From contig BCHH01000015.1 in the NCBI GenBank assembly GCA_001599595.1, positions 283,716-347,715 of the forward strand: DNA of 64,000 nt, given 5' to 3'. A program made the translations under genes and the position numbers. Position 1 is the stretch's first letter; each line of letters opens with the position of its first letter. Below, one piece after another: positions 33,652 to 45,179 of the stretch. A model generated the notes under the pieces. It worked only from the letters and a program-made list of their open reading frames with translations, was not told the origin of the DNA and ran no database searches. This DNA is from Beverwykella pulmonaria. Lineage: Eukaryota; Ascomycota; Dothideomycetes; Pleosporales; Melanommataceae.

Positions 33652-33960
33652 TTGTATCACTCTCTAGCTGGTGACAAGGTTCATGCTAAGAGTGAGGAAA
33701 CGCCAGAGGACTTGCTGGAGGACTTGGAGGACAGGGATGAGACGTTGGAGCAGCTAGTGGAAGACTTGTCTAATGTGGAGGGTATGTGTGACGAAGAGAC
33801 TCGAAAGGGACTACTGGAGTTGACGAGGAATAGGAGGGATAAGACTATGGACGAGCTCGTGGGTGGCTTGACGGATGTTGAAGATCTTGAGGAAGAAGAG
33901 TATTTGGCTATTAACGTGGAGGACGGAGCGATGGCGAGATGGAGGAATAAACGATGTTAA
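33652..33960 (+). CDS. hypothetical small acidic protein or terminal exon
   Basis: About 100 codons, very acidic with repeated Asp/Glu-Leu units (EDLLEDLEDRDETLEQL, DVEDLEEEEYLA), predicted helical. There is no convincing upstream start with promoter context: ATG 33682 or a TTG/upstream exon could begin it. No family recognised. Confidence 0.3.
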   Translation: MYHSLAGDKVHAKSEETPEDLLEDLEDRDETLEQLVEDLSNVEGMCDEETRKGLLELTRNRRDKTMDELVGGLTDVEDLEEEEYLAINVEDGAMARWRNKRC

Positions 33961-34247
33961 GAACTAGATCATGCTGATGTCCAGACTGCAAATTTTTGCC
34001 CATATTACTTCTCCTGGTTCAGTCTTTCTCGAACTTACCTCTTTTCAAATCCCTTAGATGCACTCCCCTATCAGGTAGTCCAAAAATGACCATGAGAACA
34101 CGCATTGCATTACACTTGAAAACTCATAATTAACCTTGCTATATCGGTACATCACCACATTCTATCACATCCAAAATATCACCTGTCTCAATATCGCAAA
34201 TACAAATATCTCTTAAATCATGGTATACAAAAGCCACCTCCCCAACA

Positions 34248-36171
34248 CTAATCTTTATCAACACTGACCCTCGCGCCCCCAACACTTGCTCTCCGCACTT
34301 CTTCCTCCAACGCCCTCGGTCCTGTATACCCCTTATCCTTGATCCATAGCCACCAGCCCGCCACGAATACTGACAGCCCCCCCACAATCAAACAACTATA
34401 ATTCATACTCTGAGCCGTGAACGGGACCGCATACGGAAAACAATAAATAACCATGAAAACGATCATATACGCGCAGGCGATCCCAGCTACGGGGTAGAAA
34501 ACGTAGTCTGGCATGCTGAAGGGGCCGGGCGTAATGTGCCGTCTGCGCGTAAGTAAGTTGGGTAGGATGAAGGCGAGGTACGAGGCCGAGGAGAGCACTA
34601 CGAAGGAGCCTACGAAGGCGGCGAATGCGGTTGTCGAACCGACGTATATGCATCCGAGCACCATGTTGATAATCCCGCAGACGAGAGTAGCGTTCAGTGG
34701 GCACTCGAATCTCTGATCGATGTGTCCGACCCACCTGGAAAACGGCGTAGCGTTGTCCCGTCCCAGCGTCCACAGCATGCGTCCCGCGGTGATATAGCAT
34801 CCAATCGCCGTACATGATGTCGGGAGGAAGATGACGATGAGCAGGCCCATAGAGCCGGCGTGCGAGTTTGTAGCCTGGCGATAGAGTTCAGCGAGAGGGA
34901 AGGGCCAGGGGTTGGAGAAGAGGGAGTCGAGGTCGTTGACGGCGTAGAAAATGGTGATTACGTAGAGGAGGGCGGTGATGAAGCCTACGGCGTATTGGGC
35001 AAGGATCGCTTTAGGGATGTTGATGCGGGGGTTGGGGAGTTCTTCTGCGAGGTGGGATACACAGTCGCTGGGGTTCTGTTAGTTTAATAGGCGTATTATG
35101 GACAAGCCAATCTAGAGAGGAGAGAGGAAGAAAGGAGGACTCACGGCGTCCCCACAGCATAAGCCCCATTCAGCATCCCCGCACAAAACACAAACCCACT
35201 ACTACTCCACCCCGTCTGATTCTGCCATTCCCTCCACACGAACTCACTCGTCGCATGCCCCTTGCCCGTATAGCTCGGCATAATCGCACACACCATAATC
35301 GTAATAAACACGCCCGAAAGGATCAATACAAGACCGATATTCGTAAGCATAGGTAAAGCGCGGTTGGCGAACATGACGATGCAGCAGGCGGTCCACGAAA
35401 AGATGAGGTACGCGATGAAGACGTTCCAGCGCTGGTACGCGTAGTCGCCGTGGAAGAGGCCATACATGCTGATCACTTGATTGGCAAGGATGGAGCTCAT
35501 GGAAGCGGAGGCGAAGACCCAGCCGAAGAAGTTCCACCTGTAGATGTGTCAACTCTTTTCTCTCATAATCATGTCCTCCTTCACTCCTCAAAGCTGTATA
35601 GACATCGAACTACACCGAGGTTATGGGAAGTCAAGAATGGAGTCCACATACCATCCAGCGAAGTACCCAACGATCCTCCCATGTTTCCCAGCCGTTATAG
35701 AAGCCCAATGGTACACACCGGCACTCGACGGAATTGCAGATGCCATTTCAGCAATGCACGCTGCAATCATCCAGTAGAAGGCCGACACAACAATGAACTC
35801 GTATATCACGCCGGGGGCGGCGCCATTGTACAGTGCGATGACCTAGTACAAATCAGCATATTTTTCTCAAGCATTCATATACGCCCAATGTATGCGATGA
35901 GTATCCATACGAGTTAACATACAATCGATCCCCCCAACGCCGCCCAAACATTCCCCGTCGTAATCCCAATCGAGCAAATCGACAAGAGACTGAACTGCCG
36001 CGCGAGTTCCTGTTTGTGCCCTGAAGCATTGAGGATGACGCTCTCGCCGACATTGTCATCTGCTTCGTATTCCGGCGCGATTGCACTCTCGTGGTCGATT
36101 TTCTCCATCTCTTCTGGTCTCGTTACGGCGGGCAACAGAAGGTGAGGTTTAATTCGCGTCGAGGTGGTCAA
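34248..36171 (-). CDS. APC-superfamily amino acid/choline/GABA permease
   Basis: Plasma-membrane transporter of the fungal GABA/choline permease group (amino acid-polyamine-organocation superfamily). Minus-strand exons 35923-36171, 35652-35842, 35145-35537 and 34248-35067 give 550 aa. The hydrophilic, acidic N-terminus (~60 aa) is followed by about 12 hydrophobic segments. Family-typical motifs include FSLLSICSIGITTGN at the first helix, YHWASI, AGWWNFFGW across the second splice, HLAEELPNPRINIPKAI, and GRMLWTLGRDNATPFS. Introns are 80, 114 and 77 nt, all GT..AG. The start at 36171 is the first in-frame ATG; MEKIDHES (36111) is a possible shorter one. The substrate cannot be named from sequence; choline, GABA or other amino acids are candidates. 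Confidence 0.9.
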
Positions 36172-37189
36172 GCATTAGGAATCACAATTGCTCCAAGGGA
36201 AGATGAAGGAAATGTAAGAAAAGAAGCGATATCAAGAACAAAATAGAAAAGAGGAAGAGAAGACAAAAGAAGAGGCCAAGGCGCGCCATCCGCCCTCTCT
36301 ATCTACAACCATTCCCATCGAGCCCAGCCGGCTGGGAACGTAACCGCGTTTCCTAACAAAACGCGCTGCCAGCGCCAGCCGTCCCACGATCTACCTGCAA
36401 GACCTCATCTGGGCATGCAATCCCAAGCTCCACTTTGGCCTTATCAGTACACTAGCGTATATCAAGGGTATAGATAGGTTTCGGACAGGCTATATATTAG
36501 CCAATGGTAAATCTGAAATACCCCTGGCACGCAAGAGTCATCGGAAACTTTGTAACGAGGTCGCGTAACATGGCGTGGACAAAGAAAGGTATCAAAATGT
36601 GAATGACAAAGGTTGTGATGGATCCTTGCGTGTTGAGTTAAGGAGTGGTACAGTAGAGGCTTGGGGCGGCTGCCGCATTCGAGGCTGAGGCCGGAAGGCG
36701 CACTTGTGGCATGGGGGTTGCCGTTCTTTGGCAGCGGCAGATGCAATTGGTCAAGCACACGACACACGACATGATGTTTTGAGTAACATCCAAAAGGAAT
36801 CTGATGCCAGCGAAGTATCTCGTCTGGCAGCATCCGTTGAGGTTTATATCTTGGTGTTAGCATAACCTGTTGCCTCCCTCCTCCTTTGACCTCTTCAGGA
36901 AATCACTTTGACGGCCTACCATGCCATCCCACCAGAGCAGAATCGTGCCATATATGCAGAATTTACTCTAAACCGTTGAATTCCCAATCGCTACCTATAT
37001 TACACTACAAGAGCCTTGTCATACAGCGATCAGATCCCCAGGACACGGCCAATGGGAACCGAAAGCTCTCCGCACGTTCCAAAAGCATGTTTAAACTCCC
37101 CCTCGGCACCACATTACCCTTTTTGTCCTCGTGAAGCGTGAGCGCCATTTTCTAAGCATATAACCCGTCAAGCAGACGATAGACGGAAC
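36172..37189. other. promoter of the permease and intergenic region
   Basis: Purine-rich on the plus strand just upstream of the permease start (pyrimidine-rich leader on its own strand). The 3' end of the GFA-domain gene may reach into this stretch through an extra exon near 37050-37155. No other gene supported. Confidence 0.4.
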
Positions 37190-38022
37190 TTACCCGGACC
37201 GCATCTCGACATCGTCGTCCTCCTGGAGCTCTCCGATCTTCCTCTTGCCGGGGGTAGATCCCTCGTCGTCAGCATCGTCAGCCTCGGTCCACTCCATGAC
37301 TTCCCACTCCACTCGTACGCTGCCGTCTCGGGATGAGTGTCCGCCTCGCTGCTGCTTGAACCGTCCCAGCTTCGTGTGCTCCACCATTTCCTCAAACCAT
37401 GGCGCTCCGCGCGAGTACTGTTCTTGTCGGGTCACGGTACGCGCCTGTACGGAACGCGATGGCCCGGCAGTGTTGGCATCGTCGTCACTGCTGTCCCCGC
37501 TCGGCAAAAATCCCAATGTTGCCAGCGTGGCCTGATCCTCGTCGAGGAGGCTGCCAACCGTCAGGCAAATGTGCTCGGCGTCGTCTCGTGTTCGTTCGTG
37601 CCATGATGTAAGTTGGGTTCCGCAGTAGCCGCAAAATTGGCGGCGCGTGTTGGCCGCGAAGGGGGAGACGAAGGATCGCTGAATCGAAGATCGAGTCTCG
37701 TCGGGGAACTGGGCGAAGGTAGCCGAGGTGAACCAAACTAGGGGCACGCGCAGCCAGAGGGTGAGGGGGCTTGCTGAGTGTTGTCCTAAAACGGTCAGTC
37801 AGATGCTGGGTGAAGAGGTACGTGAAAGTAATTTTGGGCGCGACAGGTGACGTGATGTGACCTCAAGGGAACTCGGGGCAATAGGGGCAAAAAGAGCAAC
37901 TTACGCGACGCAGAAGTATTGTCGTAGCGCAGCTCAGCTTGCTCAGACTGCTTCTCGGGAATCTCGACGACGTAGCGGTTGCGGCCGCAGGCACAGGAGC
38001 CGTGGAGAGTTTGCTTGGACAT
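37190..38022 (-). CDS. GFA-domain (Mss4-like) zinc protein
   Basis: CENP-V/GFA family (glutathione-dependent formaldehyde-activating enzyme-like fold). Minus-strand exons 37905-38022 and 37190-37785 with a 119-nt intron give 237 aa. Zinc ligands of the family are visible: GSCACGRNRY at the N-terminus and FCGYCGTQL in the middle, with VWFTSATFAQFPDE and SFVSPF between them. The C-terminal ~90 residues are an extra acidic/basic tail ending in KRKIGELQEDDDVEMRSG, unusual for a small enzyme and possibly a nuclear signal. The last codon before the stop overlaps a good GTAAGT donor, with a possible TTAG acceptor at about 37153, so a longer spliced form with ~20 different residues is possible. Biochemical role unknown for most fungal members. 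Confidence 0.85.
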
Positions 38023-39061
38023 GGTGATGCTTGGGCGTGCGGCGCCGTTCAGATTCGTGGAAGGTGTCCCTTCTGGGATGAAGTAGCGAACGGTGCTTGG
38101 ACAGTTGTTGCTCTTGTAGTGTTCAGCGATTGGTGTTGCGGCGACGGTGGTGGAGAGGTTATTTGCACGGGCGCTTGTTGGAGTCAATTTCGAATCCCGG
38201 GTGAAACCCGTCCTGTTTGGTCAGCCCTGCCAAGCCGCCTAGGCCACTTTAAACTCAACACCACGTCGACATCGCGAGAAGGGCACAGAAAGCTCTGGAA
38301 CCCATTTCCATTGTGCCTTGGTAACAGCACACATCACGCCATAACACGGACATCATACCAACGTCATATGTCTCTTGTTGCTATGCCCACACCTGCGCTG
38401 ATTCGTTACTATACCCTCTCGCACACCGTGCCTTCCGCTAACTGTTTTCCGCATCTCATGTCCAGATCACTGCAGCTACAATGCTACTTGTGTCCATGGT
38501 TGCTCCCTTTGCAAGCTCTTATAGTGGTAAAGTAGATCCAAGCTAGTCAAACGCTTTGTTGTGGACCGGGATGAGTCGCCGTAAAACCTGTACTTGGTCT
38601 TAGTCTCTTGGGTGAAGACCCGGCTTGGGAGTCGTGTGTTGCATTGTGTTGCATGTATAAAATCGTCGGTTCAGACAAAATTACTGCACTTGCACGTGGG
38701 ACATAACATCATTGATACATGTTTTATGTGGTAATCTCTAAATTCATAACCTACTGACTCCATCCGGTCACTCAGCCTTGACATGAATCCCTATCCCAGG
38801 GAAGGGAACTCCTTAGCACGCCAATTTACAAGCTAAACCCGAGGAACGCCAAAATAATTATTAGATAGTCCAGACAGACCTGTTCCGCGCATCGTTCATC
38901 CATGTTCGTATCATAACTCTCAACCCAAGGAAAAGAAAGAACGCTGAACAAAGTCATAACGATGAATGGTATATGATGATGCAGTGGTATTCTTTTACAA
39001 GTAAAAGAGGACGCGAGGAAAGTGTATATCTCGCTTGCCGGAATCGAATCAAATTGGACAT
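38023..39061. other. intergenic region between the GFA gene and the Munc13-like gene
   Basis: Holds the GFA promoter and the Munc13-like 3' UTR. Small ORFs here are not supported. A GC-rich CCCGGG-containing patch near 38197 was checked for a tRNA T-loop and does not fold into one. Confidence 0.4.
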
Positions 39062-42000
39062 TCATCGTCTCGGGCCGTGCGTTCCTGTCATACGTCCACC
39101 TCCAGCGTTCAGGCTCTGGCGAACAATCATCTCGGCTGCCTGCGCAGCTGCCAGGCGTTCCTGGATTCATTGTTAGCATCCGCTAAGAAAGCGAAGGGGA
39201 CGGAATGAACGCACCTTCTGCCTACTCCGGTCCTTCAGATATCTTTCCGCCTCGGGTCTCATTCTCAGGATCCGTAAAATCATATCGTCGTTCGGGTCAG
39301 CTTGAGCCTCCTTCCTCTTTTCTTCCTTTGCCTTCCTCATGGTACCCAGATTCTTACTCAACATGACCGTCTTGTGTTTCCTGGTTGGCATGCCGAGCAG
39401 TCCTGCCGCACCACCGAATTGGTGGCTAGCCCCTGGAGCCGAAAGGCGGTTAAGACGCGCTGCTTGTTCTTGCTGGCGAACAGCATTGGCTGCAGCCATT
39501 GATTCTGAGGTACGTATGAGGTCTTCAGTCGTCTCAAAGTAGAAGAAATTGAGGTTTTGGAGCTCGTGGTATTTGGGGGACTTGAGGACATCGATTGGAA
39601 CACCATCCGAATTGCCGTTTTCGTCTGCGGCATGGAAGAAATCAAAAAGAAGCTAAGGATGTCAGCCAAATCTGGGCGATCTAAAACTGGGTTCGAGTTG
39701 AAGTCCGACATACCTTCAACCACTTGAACACCACGTCTAGCTCCTGTGACGTCAGTGGCCGTTGCTGGGACAGCTTGTCGGAAAGCGGCGGGACGAGGAG
39801 CGATTCGATGGTGGCCAGTACCTCTTTCCACAACCGACTCATAACCATAATCATGGCTGAGTCGGTCAAGGTCTCCTTCATAATGGCAAAGTTTGCGTTG
39901 AAGTAATCAAACAGTGGTTCCAGAGCATTTGTGACATCTTGCTGCGTAGGGGCTTGTGAAATGGATTGCGGTCGAGACTTTTGAAAGAAGCTGGTCACTG
40001 TCGACACGCTGATGCCTCGGTTGAGCATTGCCCGGAGAGCTCCACGTGACAAACTCTGGTGAATGTAGGAAGAGAGCTACACCATATTAGACCATCAATC
40101 GATATAGATGAGATAGAATTACATACCTTATCTGTTATCTTTCGTGTCATCTCACGCTCGGTTCTCTTGAGCGTTCTAAAGGCTTTGCCAAAGTAAAATT
40201 GAATGTCATCCCGCTCGCCTTCCATACTGACACGCAATAACAATCGACCTTGCGTATCGAGATCCAGCCAATACTCGCGAGGCATGAAATCCCTGAAGTG
40301 TGAAGGGTCAAGCTTCAAAGAAGTACGGCCCACGCAGTCGTGATCGCCAAGTGTGTCCCAATCCCAGATGGTGGCGATAATGTTGAGAGGACCAGTTGTA
40401 GTGATATCGATTGTCTCATCCCATCGAGGGTTTAGATTGCCATAAATTACGCGAGTCTTTGCAAGACGTTTCTGATACTCGTCTCCGAGAACGACATAAG
40501 GATCACTTAGACCGTTGATATCGCATGCCTTGAGATCCTCGGCCTCGATGATCTTGATGGTGAATACGTAGTTATCTGGTTTGCGAATGCGCTGCGCTGG
40601 CGGTGGCGTGTTTTTCTGAATCACTTCGGAGCAAGCATCGACGTTGACTTCACGCTCAAGTTTATCAAGCTGGAGCATGGCATACTCAATGTTGTTCAGT
40701 TTGACTAGAGACTGCATAAAGGTCAGTATATTATAAGGCACTCGCTCGGGTATGAACTTACCTCGGGGTAGAACTGGAAGGGTTCGATCTTCTCCTTTTG
40801 CGCATACAAGTCTTTCGCCATTGACAGCCACTTTTCCTGCCGCGTTTGATTCACAGCTGCCTCTTGTTCAGGGGTCATTCGATCCATCTCTTTGCTGAAT
40901 TTCTGCTCTATAAGTTCACAGTATCTCGCAAGACCTAGGCCAATCGCCTTTGAGAGGGTAGTCATAAATTTAGCATACTGAAGATCATCGTCCCACTCTA
41001 GCTGCACGATTTGCTCCACGCTCTGGTTGAAAGATCGGAAGATATCAACGACCGAAACGCTGTGTCTTTCATCGTCCATCGGAACTGGATTCTGCGATTG
41101 AATTTGAAACTGGTCTGCCTTGACGGCGTTCTCAACCCAGCCAATTAAGCTGGCATCAGTCATTTCAATCCATCTCCACACGAAGTCCTGCAGCATGCCT
41201 TCAATGTGGAAGCCGAACTTTCGATTGGGCAGAGCATCGCCGTGTATCCGTCGAATCTCGACAAGCTCTTTGTACAAATCGAATCCATCCTGGATAGGAA
41301 CTTCGTCGCCTTTACTATGGGCAACATCCATGATACGGGCGACTAAATCCCTTGCATCCGCGGCGTAGGCCGGTAATATTTCTTCAACGAGGCACATCAT
41401 TGGGTTTACCCCCATAATCTCGGGGTTCTTGCGATAACGCTTTTGGATCTTCTCGCATAGCTTCACCACCGCTCGTCCAAGCTCAATAACGTGGAAAAAC
41501 TCCCACTCTTCTTTCGTGGCAGGGATATGCTTGGCAAGTAGCTCGCTGTACACTTCGCCTGCTCTCTTCCGAAGTGCTATGCGCAGCTGATCTGTGTACT
41601 GATCCAGTTCATCAGGCGTAGCATTGAATAACTCATCTTCATAGATGTGGTTGGTAAGGACATACATGAGGGGGCCGAGAGCAGGTGCTTTGTTGTCGTA
41701 GACCATTAACATCATCTCAAAAAGCTCCCGGAGAAGAGCCTCGTGAAGGGAGGAGAGAATCTGTTGGTTCAAAGCGTAGTCGGCGACAGTCCACTTGGTG
41801 CGATCGAACATGGAATCAGGGATATGCATTTGGCTCAATCTATGCGATTTCTTGTCCACTACGGGCGGCTCCTTCACATAGTTGAACGCGGCATCAAGTG
41901 TATCGAGGGTGATTTCCTGCGCCTGATACTTCTCTCGGATTACGTCCAGGAACAGGACCAATCTGGAGAATTGCGGCAATCTCCACCTGAGTGCAATCTC

Positions 42001-43374
42001 GTTTAGCAGTTCTGCAGATTGCTTCGATAAGAGCTTGATAGAAGGCGAATCGCTCGTGGCTTCAGTGGGTTGAAGTTCGGCGTCTGCAAGATCGTACGTC
42101 AGTGCTTCTTTGAGAATAGCACGATAGTAAGTTCGTGGGTCTGGTGGAATGAAGGTATACGAAGTATCATCATCCACGACATCATCACGAATATTGAGGC
42201 CGCTCATATCCACGGGCTGATCGATGATGTACGAAGAAGAGTTGTCAGTTGCTGGGCTTGAAGGTGTATAGCCTACCGGCTCGTGAGAAACACCAGGTTT
42301 GAACTGCGGCACGCTTCCACCAGGGGTACTCTTTGCTAGCTCAGGATTCGATTGAACGATTGCCAATATCATTTGGGACAGGTCCGGAATCTCATTGTTT
42401 TTCCACGCTTCGTACGCGTCTTCGAGGTCAAAATCATCGCTGTTCAGGGTTTTTTTGCTCATGACGCTCAAATGGGCCTGATATGTTTTGAGGTCCTGCA
42501 AGGCAGCCTTCTCCGTCCAAACGGATTTGTATCTGTTGATGTCTGCCTGGACGTCTGAATACGAGATGGCGAAGATGCGCGAAACGACTAGGACCAAGGG
42601 CATGTCCTTGACTTCGTAGCTGCGAGGTATTTCGACCTCCACTGAGGAGCCCCCCTGGCCGCCATTGCGCTGATTCTCGGCTGCCAGATCTTGGTCATGC
42701 ATCAACAGCTTCTTCTCCATGGTGGTGAGGCGCAAACTTAATTCTGGCCGGTCCCGAGCCCAGTCGTTGTGGTCTTTGAGGGTGGAGCTAATCAGGCGGA
42801 TGAAGAGGGCAACGTGGCGGTCGACCATGAGCTTCCAGGCGTCGTCGCCAGGGGCCTTGCCTCTCTGCAGCTCCTTGGTGGCATTGGAAAAGAAAATGAG
42901 CAGTAGATCCTCCACTCTCCTGTCCTTCTCCATGGACTTTCGGAACTGCGGTGCCTTGAACTCGTTGAGGAACACGGCAAACGTCCGCTTCACGGTGGGG
43001 TCCTTGAACTCGGGCATCTTCTCTCTGCCCATCAGCACGCCCGTCATGCGCTTGTCCAGTTCGGCCATGAAGCCATGGGGGAACCGCGTGCTCTTGGAGT
43101 CGCGTATCAGGGAGAAGTCCTTGACGAGGTCGGCCACCGAGGTCGAGGACCGCTGCAGCTGGCGGGCGGGAGCGGGCACATGCTGGACTCGTTTCTGGCG
43201 CGGTTGGAGGAGGTAGGCGAGGTAGGCCACACGAAGGGCATACAGGTACGAGTCCTGGGCGGAAACGGGGCGTTTCCCGCGCGATGCAGAGCCCTGGCGG
43301 GTCAGGCGCTCCCGCGTCTGGACGCTGTTGATTCTCTTGTTGCTGGTGCCGCGAGTCTGGTGGAGCCCCGACAT
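39062..43374 (-). CDS. Munc13/UNC-13-like protein with MUN and C2 domains (Ync13 type)
   Basis: Large vesicle-priming factor. Fission yeast Ync13, the best-known fungal member, acts in exocytosis and endocytosis at the division site. Five minus-strand exons (40762-43374, 40127-40711, 39714-40076, 39215-39652, 39062-39160), all joined in phase 0, give 1365 aa. Introns are 50, 50, 61 and 54 nt. The N-terminus is basic and disordered, followed by a long helical MUN-type region (MHD1 roughly residues 600-750). A C2 domain at about 915-1020 carries the Ca-loop-like motifs DINGLSDPYV and WDWDTLGDHD. A second helical MHD2 region follows. The start at MSGLHQTRG (43374) is preferred over longer in-frame starts because the upstream sequence is Pro/His/Arg-rich and not family-like. 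It is divergent from the bHLH gene. Confidence 0.92.
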
Positions 43375-44388
43375 TTCAGACAGACGGCGAGGCGGCAGCG
43401 AGTGCGTGGGCGTGGGCGACGGTCGAGGAGTGCGGTGGTGAGGGCGAGGATAGGCGCATATCCAGCAGGCGTGTTGTGGTGGCAGCAGCCCAGCGGAATG
43501 ATGGCGGGGTTGCTCTTTCAGGCTCTCATGCACCCCGCGGCGGGCTGCTCCTGCTCTGTTGTGACGCTGCCGAGATGGTGTGTAGACAGTGGTAGCGCTT
43601 TGCACGAGAAGGGGCAGCGGCCAGGCGGTGCAGTGCTGGCAGATGGGGCTCGTGGGTGGCGGAAGCTTCACCAAGCGATGGCAGTATGGTGCGTCACAAG
43701 TTGGGCGTCTGACAAGAAGTGCAGGGGAGGAGCAACATCATTCAAGAGGGGCCCGCTGACGTGCCCTCATGAAACATTGGCTTTAATTAGCCCTCTCCAG
43801 CTTGTCTCGACGTCTCCACCGTGTTTGCTGTCGCACGAATCGTGGCCGTTCTCGCAGTCGCATCCAATACATACAGGCTGGTGTCTGGCGTGGTCTCCGT
43901 CACCACCCACGCCGCGCTTGCAAAACACGTGCCTGCGTCTAAGGCCGGCATCCGTGCGCCTGCCCGACCTGCACCCAGAGGTCTCATGAGGCTCTTTCAC
44001 CGTCGCACACAATCGTTGCCCACTCTGCAAGCGCTCGCCGTGAGATGCAGACGTGAGAATATCGCTGAGAGGCGGATGCGCCGACCAACTGTCACATGTT
44101 GCGATCTGGATTCCAGCCTCCCCGTCTCCTCACTCGACGCGCCGCCACCACCTCGGAGCTCCCACTTCAGCCGGCCGAGACGTCACGTCAAGCTCGCCAT
44201 ACGCGCTGAAGATCTATATGCCATCACAAATCGACCGAATATGCCAGACTGCTGCGTTGCGTGACTAGGCACACAACCGCGGTCTTCCTTCCTCTTTTCC
44301 GCCGATTAAGGGATTTTACGATCCCCGAGCTCTTGTCTCCTCCCTTGCGGCTCACAACCCGCGCCGAACTCGAGAACCGCTGCATACC
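43375..44388. other. divergent promoter region
   Basis: Between the 5' ends of the Munc13-like and bHLH genes. GC-rich, with spurious ORFs on both strands (one of ~300 codons, 43075-43989, is antisense to the Munc13-like gene and its leader). No gene is supported. Confidence 0.4.
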
Positions 44389-44742
44389 ATGACATCCCAA
44401 AGTCCAACCGCGAACGCGAACGATCGACCTCGACTGACCGAGGCTCAGAAGAAGGAGAACCACATTCGGTCAGAACAGAAGCGACGCGAAGCTATACGCG
44501 AAGGGTTCGACAGACTTGCATCCATTGTGCCCGGCATGGAAGGCCAAGGGAGGAGCGAGGCCGTGGTTTTGGAAGCAACCATCAGATACATGAGGGAGAA
44601 GGTCGTCGAGCGGCAGCGGATCATTGCGGATGCCCAGGCCAAAGGCATCGACACGACGGGGTGGGAACTGCCCAAGGAGACCATAGAGGCATGCGAGACG
44701 CAGATGGAGAGGACGCGGTTAGAGGAGCAACAGAAGAGGTGA
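44389..44742 (+). CDS. small bHLH transcription factor, 117 aa
   Basis: A single exon. The basic region HIRSEQKRREAIREGF has the H..E..RR arrangement of E-box (CANNTG) binders. A first helix, a loop (VPGMEGQGRSEA) and a second helix (VVLEATIRYMREKVVERQRII) follow, then a short Glu/Arg-rich helix. Little exists outside the domain, so it probably acts as a dimer partner, as the short yeast Ino4 does with Ino2. An Ino4-like role is an inference from size and domain only. The start is the ATG preceding the basic region by ~20 residues. Confidence 0.88.
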   Translation: MTSQSPTANANDRPRLTEAQKKENHIRSEQKRREAIREGFDRLASIVPGMEGQGRSEAVVLEATIRYMREKVVERQRIIADAQAKGIDTTGWELPKETIEACETQMERTRLEEQQKR

Positions 44743-45179
44743 AGCATGTCTGTGTGCGTTGCATACCCAACCAGAAGTGACGGAGACGGCAAGATGGCGG
44801 TAACGTACAGTGTAGGCGGACCGAAGTATATCATCATTGATATCGGATTTTGAAATACAAACACTATTCTTAGTCCTGCAAGAACACGTTTTGGTTATCC
44901 TGACGATTCTTGCCATACGTATAGGCCAACTTAGCCTGAGTTATCCTATTCATACACTCGAAGGAGACTTGTTTTAGCATGGGTGGTGCACTAGGAGCTA
45001 CATTGCACGGATGTGACCTGTTTAGCCCTTGTTGATGGAGGCATAACCTTGTGCTTTCCCCACAACATTCACCGAGGCACGGACCTACCGTACGAGCCTT
45101 ATCGATAACACGACAAAATTGTGCTAGACCAACAACATCATCACTGACGTCTCAACACTCGTCTTCTCCACTTGACGTT
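44743..45179. other. intergenic, promoter of the methyltransferase gene
   Basis: No gene seen. Holds the bHLH 3' UTR and the upstream region of the methyltransferase gene on the same strand. Confidence 0.4.

Noticed and set aside
34396..34815. 139-codon minus-strand ORF
   Set aside because: Out-of-frame shadow of the last permease exon.
38170..38230. tRNA-like T-loop sequence (TTCGAATCC)
   Set aside because: No matching acceptor stem, anticodon arm or D-arm at the correct distances on either strand.
37939..38535. 198-codon plus-strand ORF
   Set aside because: Overlaps antisense the first exon and leader of the GFA gene, and its content is Cys/Val/Ala noise.
43075..43989. 304-codon plus-strand ORF
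   Set aside because: Antisense to the N-terminal part and leader of the Munc13-like gene; Arg/Gly/Ala composition follows from GC-rich opposite-strand coding, with no family resemblance.
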